Below are positions 53,151 through 64,000 of a DNA stretch of 64,000 bases, piece by piece. Below the pieces are notes generated by a model that saw only the letters and a list, made by a program, of their open reading frames with translations, did not search any database and was not told the origin of the DNA. The DNA lies in assembly GCA_963738325.1 (NCBI GenBank), contig CAVTWD010000009.1, positions 310,001 to 374,000 on the forward strand. Reading direction: 5' to 3'. The first letter of the stretch is position 1. Each line of letters starts with the position of its first letter. The position numbers and the translations under genes were made by a program. This DNA is from CAVTWD01 sp963738325. GTDB taxonomy: Bacteria; Actinomycetota; Acidimicrobiia; Acidimicrobiales; Ilumatobacteraceae.

Positions 53151-54221
53151 ATGTTCCTGAGGTGGGTCTGGCTGGCGAACTTCCGGAGCTACGAGTCCTT
53201 CGAGCTCGCGCTCGGGCCCGGGTTCACCGCCATCCTGGGTGACAACGGGCAAGGCAAGACGAATCTCGTCGAGGCCATCGCCTTCGTCGCGCTGCTGGAG
53301 AGCTTTCGGGGCGCGCCGCCTGAGGCCTTGGTGCGTGACGGCGCGTCGAGCGCGATCGTGCGGGCCGAGATCATGCATGGCGATGGGCGGGAGGTTCTGC
53401 TCGAAGCGGAGATCCCAGTGATCGGCCGCACGCGGGTGTTCGTCAACCGCCAGCGCCTGGCCCGCGCCCGCGATCTCCTCGGGGCGCTGCGGGTCACGCT
53501 GTTCGCGCCCGACGACCTCGGCCTCGTGAAAGGAGGGCCTTCCGGCCGGCGACGCTTTCTCGACGATGTGCTGGTGTCACTCAACCCGCCGCACGACCGG
53601 CTGCGCCGAGAGCTGGATCGGATCCTTCGGCAACGGACCGCGCTCCTCCGCCAGGCGGGTGGCCGGGTGAGCGGGGACACCGAGCTCACGCTCGACGTGT
53701 GGGACACGAAGCTGTCGGAGACGGGCGAGACCCTCGGGCGGTTGCGCGCCTGCCTCGTGAGCGAGCTGGAGCCACTGGTGGCGAAGGCCTACGAGGATGT
53801 CGCGGGTTCGCCGGCAGCGGTCAGCCTCGGCTACGACCCGGCATGGCGGCGGGAGGGGCTGGCCGCTTCGCTGCTGTCGGCGCGCGCCGAGGATCTCCGC
53901 CAGGCGGTCACCACCGTCGGGCCGCATCGTGACGAGCTCGAGCTGCGCCTTGCCGGATCTCCGGCCCGGACCCACGCCTCGCAAGGCGAACAGCGGTTGC
54001 TCGCCCTGGCCCTGCGTCTGGCGGCGCACACTCTGGTCACCGACCGCATCGCTGACCCGCCCGTGCTCTTGCTCGACGATGTTCTCTCCGAGCTCGACGC
54101 GGAGCGGGCCTCGGCGCTGCTGCACCACCTCCCCGCGGGCCAGGTGATCGTGACGACCGCGGGGGCGTTGCCCCCGGTTGCCCACCCGGACGCGGTCGTC
54201 ACCATCGGAGCGCGTCAATGA
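53151..54221 (+). CDS. recF: DNA replication and repair protein RecF
   Basis: SMC-like ATPase of gap repair. LRWVWLANFRSYESFELALGPGFTAILGDNGQGKTNLVEAIAF has Walker A; FAPDDLGLVKGGPSGRRRFLDDVLVSL and VTTVGPHRDELELRL follow, and the end has signature SQGEQRLLALALRLAA and Walker B VLLLDDVLSELD. ATG 53151 starts the conserved part; an in-frame ATG at 53118 is possible. 356 residues. The stop overlaps the DUF721 start. Confidence 0.95.
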   Translation: MFLRWVWLANFRSYESFELALGPGFTAILGDNGQGKTNLVEAIAFVALLESFRGAPPEALVRDGASSAIVRAEIMHGDGREVLLEAEIPVIGRTRVFVNRQRLARARDLLGALRVTLFAPDDLGLVKGGPSGRRRFLDDVLVSLNPPHDRLRRELDRILRQRTALLRQAGGRVSGDTELTLDVWDTKLSETGETLGRLRACLVSELEPLVAKAYEDVAGSPAAVSLGYDPAWRREGLAASLLSARAEDLRQAVTTVGPHRDELELRLAGSPARTHASQGEQRLLALALRLAAHTLVTDRIADPPVLLLDDVLSELDAERASALLHHLPAGQVIVTTAGALPPVAHPDAVVTIGARQ

Positions 54222-54523
54222 ACGACGACGACGACCTGGTGAGCCTCGCGGCCAGTCTCGATGCCGTGGTGCGCTCGCTGAAGGGCCCCGGGGCGCGGGC
54301 CGTTGCGGGCGTCTTCGCGAGTTGGGAGGAAGCAGTGGGGCCGCAAGTGGCCGCGCACGCGCGGCCCCTGTCGTTCGACGGCGGCCGCCTCGTCGTCGAG
54401 GTCGACGACCCCGCCTGGGCCACCCAGTTGCGGTACCTCGAGAGCGACCTGCGCGAGCGGCTCGCGGGGGTGAGCGGCGGGTTCCAGCTGGTGTCGATCG
54501 AGGTTCGGGTCCGGCCCCGCTGA
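54218..54523 (+). CDS. DUF721 protein (DciA-like)
   Basis: 101 residues: VVRSLKGPGARAVAGVFASWEEAVGPQVAAHARPLSFDGGRLVVEVDDPAWATQLRYLESDLRERL is the DUF721/DciA pattern. DciA proteins act in loading the DnaB helicase in bacteria lacking DnaC; whether that holds here is inferred. ATG 54218 overlaps the recF stop (ATGA). This position between recF and gyrB is the usual one in Actinobacteria. Confidence 0.9.
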   Translation: MNDDDDLVSLAASLDAVVRSLKGPGARAVAGVFASWEEAVGPQVAAHARPLSFDGGRLVVEVDDPAWATQLRYLESDLRERLAGVSGGFQLVSIEVRVRPR

Positions 54524-54559
54524 GTGGCCGTTCGACCACCTCGAAACCGGCCCAGCATC

Positions 54560-54592
54560 GGCCGCTCTGTCACACCCCTCTGGTACACTGTT
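54560..54592 (+). promoter_or_regulatory. Probable gyrB promoter
   Basis: The stretch CTGTCACACCCCTCTGGTACACTGTT offers TACACT as -10 (about 54582-54592) and CTGTCA-like sequence as -35, in a 146-bp gap between DUF721 and gyrB. The gyrB TTG is about 80 bp downstream. Not verified experimentally. Confidence 0.45.
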
Positions 54593-54669
54593 GACATCGT
54601 GATTCGGGCCTCTGACCTGCGGATTCGCTCGGATCGCCGCTGCGATGAGCACCGAAGGAAGGTCGCGTC

Positions 54670-59129
<4,460 letters not shown>

Positions 59130-59192
59130 CAGTTGCGGCCCTGAGCCGCCCAACAGCACTTCCCCCGATGAAGCGAGCCTTGGAGGTCGGGG

Positions 59193-59513
59193 ATGATGCG
59201 CGGTCGTGGTGAAGGAGGCCAGGCGGTGCCGCTGATGGTGGCGGTGATGGCGGTCGGTCTGGTGTTCCTGCTCGGGATCGCCCGACTGGCGGCCGGTGCC
59301 GTTCACGCCGCCCGGGCCCGTACGGCGGCGGATGCGGCCGCGCTGGCGGGTGCTCAGTGGGGGCGAGGTGCGGCGGTTGCGGCCGCGGCCGACAACGGCG
59401 GCCGGCTGCGATGGTTCGAGCAGCGGGGGCTGGATGTGCTGGTCACCGTGGAGGTGGATGGCGCCACTGCCGACGCGCGCGCCACGGTCACCATCAGCGA
59501 TCGCGGCCCATGA
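59193..59513 (+). CDS. TadE/TadG-like small membrane protein
   Basis: 106 residues. QAVPLMVAVMAVGLVFLLGIARLAAGAVHAARARTAADAAALAGAQ is the TadG/Flp-pilus assembly-type N-terminus: one membrane helix followed by the AADAAALAGA motif. The rest is short and polar (LDVLVTVEVDGATADARATVTI). No other Tad genes are nearby. ATG 59193 or 59196. Between gyrA and DUF3566. Confidence 0.75.
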   Translation: MMRGRGEGGQAVPLMVAVMAVGLVFLLGIARLAAGAVHAARARTAADAAALAGAQWGRGAAVAAAADNGGRLRWFEQRGLDVLVTVEVDGATADARATVTISDRGP

Positions 59514-59550
59514 CTCCGTTCTGGCGAGACGACCGACGTACACTCCGTGG

Positions 59551-60463
59551 GTGCCGAGCGACGACCCCCCTCACGGCGCGGTCGACCCGTCCGTCGAGCA
59601 TCGTGGCGCGCCCGCCGATCGACTCGATGTCACCGGCGGCAACGGCAACGGCCCGAGTCGCGATGAACGAGTCCGGGCCTTCGCGCCGGGGGCCCTCGGC
59701 GGCTTCCCGGGCAACGGGCCGCCCAGTCGCCCCGTGCCGGGCCCGGCCGTCCCGCTGGTCCCGCCGGTGCGCACCCACAACCTCCCGGCCGGCGCTCCTG
59801 TTGCCAAGGCGCCCACCACACCGCCGGCCACGAATCGTTCGCCGGCCGGCGCCCCTCCGGTCGTGCGCACGGGCGCCGTCGTCGCCGTGCCGTCTGTCGG
59901 GGAACGGACCACCGGCGAGACACCCGCGGTCACGACCGGGCCCCAGGCGGCTCCCGCGCCGCCCGCTCCCGCCCGCGGTCGTCCTCCGGTGCGCACCCGC
60001 ATGGCCCGCCGGCCGCGCGGTCCGCAAGGTCAATCGGGTCGTGCGCCGTATCGACGCCTGGAGCGTCTGCAAGATCGCCTTCGTCTTCTGGGCCGTGGTG
60101 TTCGCCATCCTCCTCGTGGCGGGCATGCTCCTGTGGAACCTCGCCTCGACCACGGGCACCATCACCAACGTCGAAGGGTTCGTGAAGGACCTCTTCGGCC
60201 TGAAGACCTTCAAGTTCAACGGCGGCGAGATCTTCAAGGCGTCGTGGATCATCGGTGCCGTGCTCGTCATCGGGGGCACGGCGGTCACGGTCACGCTCAC
60301 GGTGCTCTTCAACCTCATCGCCGACCTCCTCGGTGGCATCCGGGTCACGGTGCTCGAGGAGGAGGTCTTGCTGCGCCAGGAGCCGGCGCCCGCTCAGGCG
60401 GTCGTCAGCGGCCCGGAGGCGGGACGTCCCGGCCGTGCTGCTGCTCCCGTCACCCGCCCGTGA
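59551..60463 (+). CDS. DUF3566 membrane protein, one-base insertion
   Basis: The N-terminal 150 residues are a Pro/Ala/Gly-rich disordered region (VPSDDPPHGAVDPS, PAVPLVPPVRTHNLPAGAPV). The DUF3566 domain follows: VVRRIDAWSVCKIAFVFWAVVFAILLVAGMLLWNLAS...WIIGAVLVIGGTAVTVTLTVLFNLIADLLGG. Two membrane helices. An extra base near 60020 shifts the frame between these parts; repaired, 303 residues. GTG 59551 begins it. This family commonly follows gyrA in Actinobacteria (as with Rv0007). Confidence 0.85.
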
Positions 60464-60509
60464 CTGGTGGCCGCGCCCAGCGGGGCGCGGCTATCGTCGA
60501 GCGGCTCCT

Positions 60510-60586
60510 GGGGCTATAGCTCAGTCGGTTAGAGCGCATCCCTGATAAGGATGAGGTCGTTGGTTCGATTCCAACTAGCCCCACCA
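60510..60586 (+). tRNA. tRNA-Ile (GAT anticodon)
   Basis: A complete cloverleaf: acceptor GGGGCTA / TAGCCCC, D arm GCTCAGTCGGTTAGAGC, anticodon arm CATCCCTGATAAGGATG with GAT, variable AGGTC, T arm GTTGGTTCGATTCCAAC. The discriminator A (60583) and CCA (60584-60586) are encoded. This is the tRNA expected after gyrA in Actinobacteria. Confidence 0.97.
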
Positions 60587-60723
60587 TGAAGGCCTTCCGG
60601 CGCGCCGTCGTCGCGCTCACCGTCGCAGGTCTCATCGCGGCCGTCCTGCGCGTGCGGGGCCGGGGCGGGGTGCCGCCGCAAGGCGGCGGTTGGCAGGAGC
60701 TCCCGGTCAGCAACTCCGGCTGA
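60586..60723 (+). CDS. DLW-39-like small membrane protein (45 residues)
   Basis: MKAFRRAVVALTVAGLIAAVL then RVRGRGGVPPQGGGWQELPVSNSG. One membrane helix. The family is a short protein found beside tRNA-Ile near gyrA in Actinobacteria. The ATG begins at the last A of the tRNA CCA, so the two overlap by one base. Its stop overlaps the next start (TGATG). Function unknown. Confidence 0.65.
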   Translation: MKAFRRAVVALTVAGLIAAVLRVRGRGGVPPQGGGWQELPVSNSG

Positions 60724-61715
60724 TGCGGCTCGGCGTCCTCGGGGCCGGGGCCGTCGGGCTCCGGGTGTTGCGGCAATGGCTGGCGACCACCGACGTCGAG
60801 GAGGCCTTGGTCGCCGACCTCGACGACGCCCGCTCGGCCCGAGTGGCCACGGCCCTCGGAGAACGGGTCCGAGCGGTCGCGCCCGCGGAGCTGGTGGGCA
60901 TGGAGGGCGCCGTCTTGGCCGGTGCTGCGCCCCACGCCTCCGACGCGGCGCGCTTTCTCAACCGTGGCGCATTCGTGGTCTCGGTCTCCGACGACGCCGC
61001 CGACGTTCGCGATCTCCTGGCGCTCGATCCGGTGGCTCGGGGCCGGCGGCTCCCCCTCGCCGTCGGCGCGGGCTTCATGCCTGGCTTGTCGTGCCTGCTG
61101 GCCCGGTTCGCGTCGGCCGACTTCGACGAGATCGACGAGATCCACGTGGCCAAGCACGGGACGGGGGGCCCGGCCTGCGCTCGGCAGCACCACCGAGCTC
61201 TTGGCGGCACCGCGCTCGGATGGAACGGTGACGGCTGGTTCGAGCGCCCGGGCGGATCGGGCCGCGAGCTCTGCTGGTTCCCCGACCCGGTGGGCGCCCT
61301 CGACTGCTACCGCGCCAACATGCCCGATCCTCTGCTGCTCGTGCCGGCCTTCGCCGGCGTTCAGCGGGTCTCGGCCCGAGTGAGCGCCACCCGGCGCGAC
61401 CGGCTGACGGCCCGCCTGCCGATGCTGTGGCCGACCGACGCGGAAGGAGGCACCGGAGCGCTGAGGGTGGAGGTCCGAGGGGTGCGCGACGGCGCCCGGG
61501 CCATCGAGGTGCTGGGAGCGCTCGACTGGCCCTCGGTGGCCGCCGGTGCGGTGGCGGCGTGCGTCGCCGTGGCCGCGGGGCGGGGACAGCTCGGGCGGGT
61601 GGGGGCTTTCGGGCTGGCCGACGCGGCCCTGCCGACGGCGGCGTTGCTGGCGGAGTTGGCCGACCGAGGCGTCAAGGCAGCCCGGTTCACGGGCACGGAG
61701 GTCGCCGAAGGCTGA
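60723..61715 (+). CDS. Saccharopine dehydrogenase-like NAD(P)-binding protein
   Basis: Rossmann fold at the N-terminus: MRLGVLGAGAVGLRVLRQWL, with LVADLDDARSARVA as the second strand. GLSCLLARFA and EIHVAKHGTGGPACARQHHRAL follow. 330 residues, with a long C-terminal domain of uncertain ligand (AIEVLGALDWPSVAAGAVAACVAV). ATG 60723 overlaps the DLW-39 stop. The substrate is unknown. No pathway partner is adjacent. Confidence 0.75.
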   Translation: MRLGVLGAGAVGLRVLRQWLATTDVEEALVADLDDARSARVATALGERVRAVAPAELVGMEGAVLAGAAPHASDAARFLNRGAFVVSVSDDAADVRDLLALDPVARGRRLPLAVGAGFMPGLSCLLARFASADFDEIDEIHVAKHGTGGPACARQHHRALGGTALGWNGDGWFERPGGSGRELCWFPDPVGALDCYRANMPDPLLLVPAFAGVQRVSARVSATRRDRLTARLPMLWPTDAEGGTGALRVEVRGVRDGARAIEVLGALDWPSVAAGAVAACVAVAAGRGQLGRVGAFGLADAALPTAALLAELADRGVKAARFTGTEVAEG

Positions 61716-61738
61716 GCCCTCAAGGTTGCAAGTGATCC

Positions 61739-61753
61739 TGTAATCATGTAATC
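61739..61753 (+). promoter_or_regulatory. TGTAATC direct repeat
   Basis: TGTAATC occurs at 61739-61745 and 61747-61753, one helical turn or less from the GTG at 61761, and overlaps a plausible -10. It could be the operator of the ribbon-helix-helix-like protein that it precedes. Confidence 0.4.
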
Positions 61754-61760
61754 TCGACGT

Positions 61761-62273
61761 GTGAGCACGCAGGAGGAAGTTCGAGCCTGGTTCCGGGGCC
61801 GCATCCCGGATAGCTGGTTCACCGAGCCCGTCTCCGTCACGACCGATCGTGACGAGATCCTCGTGGTCGGCACACTCGCCGCCCCGGACGTCGGTGAGGA
61901 CGTAGGCGAGGAGGCAAAGGGCCTGGCGCTGGCCGGCAGGATCAGGGGGTTCCGGGAAGACACCCGAGAGCAGCGGATCCGCATCGCCCGAGAAGCTGAG
62001 CATCGCTTCGAGCGCAAGGTCTCTTGGGGTGCACGCTGTGCTCATCGGGAGGAGCTCTTCACCGTGGCGAGTGTCCCGGCCATGACCCGGTTGCGTATGC
62101 CCGAACGGGCCGTCCTCGACACGCTGATCGACGCCGGCTGCGCTCGCAGCCGCAGCGAGGCGCTGGCCTGGTGCGTCCGGCTGGTCGGCCGGCATCAGAG
62201 CGAATGGATCGACCAGCTTCGTGAGGCGATGGCCCACGTCGAGAAGGTGCGGGCCGAGGGCCCCGAGGTCTAG
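61761..62273 (+). CDS. Hypothetical protein with C-terminal ribbon-helix-helix-like segment
   Basis: 170 residues. The N-terminal 115 residues are unassigned (VRAWFRGRIPDSWFTEPVSVTTDRDEILVVGTL). The C-terminal part MTRLRMPERAVLDTLIDAGCARSRSEALAWCVRLVGRHQ resembles a ribbon-helix-helix DNA-binding unit: a short strand, then two helices with SRSEALAW. Similar proteins exist in Actinobacteria. GTG 61761; two TGTAATC repeats just upstream suggest autoregulation. Confidence 0.6.
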   Translation: MSTQEEVRAWFRGRIPDSWFTEPVSVTTDRDEILVVGTLAAPDVGEDVGEEAKGLALAGRIRGFREDTREQRIRIAREAEHRFERKVSWGARCAHREELFTVASVPAMTRLRMPERAVLDTLIDAGCARSRSEALAWCVRLVGRHQSEWIDQLREAMAHVEKVRAEGPEV

Positions 62274-62307
62274 AGGGTCTCGAGCGGGGGGCTGGCCGCG
62301 CCGGCGA

Positions 62308-63103
62308 TCACGCCGAGGCGGTGGCGGCGAGCCGCTCGGCCTTCTGCGCGTCGGCCTGCGCGGCGATGGCGTCGATCTCCTCTGTGTCGAAGCCGGCGAG
62401 CTCGCGGAAGCGTCGGGCCAGGCGGATCCCGGCGTCACGCTCCTCACCCCGCAGGCCCCGGAAGTTGAACAGCCCGTCGACGGTCTTCTGGAACTCCAGG
62501 GCCCGCTGGCGGCGGTCCAGATCGTCCTTGGTGACCTCGCGGAGCCACGTGGAACCCATCTTCACGTGGGTGACCTCGTCGGCCAGCATCCAGTCCTCGC
62601 AGAAGCGCAGCACGGGATCCTGCATCTCGTCGCCGAAGTCGCGCATGGTCGTGAAGACGTCGATGGCGAGGCCTTCGAGGGCGCGGTTCACCCCGGCCAG
62701 CCGGAACACCGGGTCGGGATGGCAGGCGGCCTCGAAGAGGGTGACCGCTTCGCTGTACTCACCGATCTCGGTGCCCATGTGGTCACCGAGCTTGATGGAG
62801 ATCTCGCACGTGACGGGCTTCGTCCCAGCACTGACGAGCCATGTCGAGCTTGAGTCCGAAGGGGATCTCGCTGCCGGGGTAGTAGTCGTACGTCGTGCGC
62901 CCCGCGCCTTCGAGGGCTTGCACCTCGCCGACGAAGATGCCGTGCATCTGGCGTCGGGCACGATCGGCGACGTCGTCCGCGCCGGGGTTCATGCGCCGGT
63001 CCTCGCCGAGCCCAGGTCGCTGATCGGCGAACCGCTCAGCGGTCGTGATGCGCTGGAAGCGCGAGTCTCGGGCGAGGGTGTCAGGAGGAAGCAGCCGCCG
63101 CAT
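62308..63103 (-). CDS. DUF455 family ferritin-like protein, one-base insertion
   Basis: The N-terminal frame reads ARRQMHGIFVGEVQALEGAGRTTYDYY and LKLDMARQCWDEARHV; the second frame continues EISIKLGDHMGTEIGEYSEAVTLFEAA, RALEGLAIDVFTTMRDFGDEM, CEDWMLADEVTHVKMGSTWL. The Glu and ExxH residues (EARH, DEVTHV) fit a four-helix di-iron fold. An extra base near 62818 separates the two; repaired, 264 residues. Function not established. ATG 63103. Confidence 0.8.
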
Positions 63104-63127
63104 GCGAGAAGCGTACCGGCCAGTGGG

Positions 63128-63625
63128 TCAGCCCGGCCTGGCCTGATCGATACGTTCGGTGAGGGCCTCGATCGCTTTCGTCAATCCCTCCAAGCGGTCC
63201 TCGAGATCCTCGTTGGTGACGACATCGGCCATCGTCACGCGGATGCTGGCAATCTCGCGGGCGAGGAACTCGGTGTCGGCCTGCGTCCGCGCGTAGATCG
63301 AGCGGTCGCGCTCGGTGGCGGCTCGGTCACGCACTTCCTGGCGGTTCTGCGCCAGCAGGATGAGCGGGGCGGCGTAGGCGGCCTGCGTCGAGAAGAGGAG
63401 GTTGAGGAGGATGAACGGGTAGGGGTCGAACGCGTTCGAGCCCCTGACGGCGTTCGCGAAGATCCAGATGACCACGAGGATCGTCTGGATCACCAGGTAG
63501 CGGGCCGTGCCGAAGTACCGAGCTATGCCCTCGGAGAAGTCCCCGAACGCCTCAGGGTCGTAGTGGATGCCGAAGTTCAGGCGCCGGCTCCCGCGGGGCG
63601 CCGAGAGGTCTTCCCGCCGCTTCAC
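63128..63625 (-). CDS. DUF1003 membrane protein
   Basis: 165 residues. FGTARYLVIQTILVVIWIFANAV and FDPYPFILLNLLFSTQAAYAAPLILLAQNRQEVRDRA are the DUF1003 signature, two membrane helices and the AQNRQ..RDR motif. The C-terminal helix may form a coiled coil. GTG 63625 overlaps the stop of the upstream CBS gene (GTGA), so they are cotranscribed. Often found next to magnesium-transport or CBS proteins. Confidence 0.87.
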   Translation of the reverse strand: MKRREDLSAPRGSRRLNFGIHYDPEAFGDFSEGIARYFGTARYLVIQTILVVIWIFANAVRGSNAFDPYPFILLNLLFSTQAAYAAPLILLAQNRQEVRDRAATERDRSIYARTQADTEFLAREIASIRVTMADVVTNEDLEDRLEGLTKAIEALTERIDQARPG

Positions 63626-64000
63626 GACGTCCTGCTCATCGGTCGCTGTCGCTGGCGCCAGCCGGCGGGCAGGCTGCGGTCGAGCACGTCGTCGACCGTG
63701 ATCGCGCCGAGCAGGCGATCCTGGTCGTCGGCGACCGGCAGGGCCATGAGGTTGTAGGCGGCCAACCGTTCGGCGACCTCGCGTTCCAGCGTGTCGGGGA
63801 GCACCGCGGGCTCGACGACGAGGCAGCGCGACAACTGCATCGAGGGAGCCTCCCGGAGGAGACGCTGGAAGTGGACGACCCCGAGGTAGCGGCCCGTGGG
63901 AGGCACCCACGGTGGTTGGGAGACGAAGACCTGGGCGGCCACCGAGACGAGCCAGTCCGGCTCTCGGATGCGGGCGAGGGCTTCGGCCACCGTGTCGTGC
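63622..64000 (-). CDS. CBS-domain protein, MgtE-like, partial
   Basis: The gene runs off the right end of the window, so its start is missing. VFVSQPPWVPPTGRYLGVVHFQRLLREAPSMQLSRCLV and LAAYNLMALPVADDQDRLLGAITVDDVLD look like a pair of CBS domains as in the cytoplasmic part of MgtE, with the TVDDVLD motif. No membrane region appears in the visible part, and the C-terminus (PAGWRQRQRPMSRTS) ends soon after the CBS pair, so it is not a full MgtE transporter. It overlaps DUF1003. Confidence 0.75.
   Translation of the reverse strand, partial: HDTVAEALARIREPDWLVSVAAQVFVSQPPWVPPTGRYLGVVHFQRLLREAPSMQLSRCLVVEPAVLPDTLEREVAERLAAYNLMALPVADDQDRLLGAITVDDVLDRSLPAGWRQRQRPMSRTS

Noticed and set aside
60450..62447. 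A 665-codon open frame on the minus strand
   Set aside because: It runs through the tRNA-Ile gene and three supported plus-strand genes; its composition is low-complexity Arg/Pro/Ala.

Overview
The window is high-GC actinobacterial chromosome spanning the replication origin. The family content (DUF5318, DUF6049, DUF3566, DLW-39, CwlM, a SigM-like pair) and the gene order pcnA - DUF6049 - kinase - ECF sigma/anti-sigma - trxB - trx/cwlM - parB - parA - rsmG - jag - yidC - yidD - rnpA - rpmH - dnaA - dnaN - recF - DUF721 - gyrB - gyrA - tRNA-Ile are those of Actinobacteria. The differences from Mycobacterium (no murJ/mviN in the expected slot, a thioredoxin-CwlM fusion, an atypical GyrA) suggest a deep lineage such as Acidimicrobiia. 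That placement is inference, not proof.

Layout. 1-2.8 kb: end of a CoA-transferase, a LEA-like protein, superoxide dismutase, MsrA and a hypothetical gene. 2.9-7.3 kb: a graveyard with an IS110-family transposase, an IS fragment next to a palindromic repeat cluster, a MalT-like regulator joined to the tail of an LPXTG surface protein, and the tail of a secreted protein. 7.4-11.1 kb: methyltransferase, CsbD-like protein, NarL-type regulator, and an RsbW-like/STAS pair lacking the usual phosphorylation residues. 11.1-15.9 kb: an overlapping four-gene lipid operon (PAP2, DAG kinase, YihY, PLD) divergent from a second PAP2 gene. 16.1-23.7 kb: an ABC-2 exporter operon, ArsR-type regulator, DksA-like protein, second YihY protein and EamA transporter. 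23.9-28.1 kb: rpsF-ssb-rpsR-rplI-dnaB, where dnaB carries an intein at the Walker A site. 28.2-32.0 kb: DinB-like, DUF192, zinc ribbon and DUF5318 genes, then a complete 2,000-bp IS1634-like element with a 6-bp target duplication. 32.1-44.4 kb: tRNA nucleotidyltransferase, histone-deacetylase-like protein, GNAT, DUF6049, kinase, sigma/anti-sigma, trxB, trx-cwlM. 44.4-60.7 kb: partition genes with two parS sites, the ribosomal L34/RNase P/YidC cluster, dnaA to gyrA, DUF3566, tRNA-Ile. 60.7-64 kb: an oxidoreductase, a ribbon-helix-helix-like protein, a DUF455 ferritin-like protein, DUF1003 and a CBS protein.

About twenty single-base insertions or deletions, many in short homopolymers, break otherwise well conserved genes (dnaA, dnaB, rpsF, ssb, parA, parB, rsmG, yidD, sodA and others). 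Restoring one base at each place gives normal-length proteins. These are therefore read as probable consensus errors in the assembly, and the genes are annotated over their full repaired extent. The chimeric and truncated genes at 4.6-7.3 kb cannot be repaired this way and look like real rearrangement debris.

No CRISPR array, toxin-antitoxin pair, prophage or clear defence system was seen. The points most worth following are the active-looking kinase sitting where murJ is expected next to a Trx-CwlM fusion, the altered quinolone-pocket residues of GyrA, the degenerate RsbW/STAS pair, the DnaB intein, and the compact lipid operon with a palindrome at its divergent promoter.
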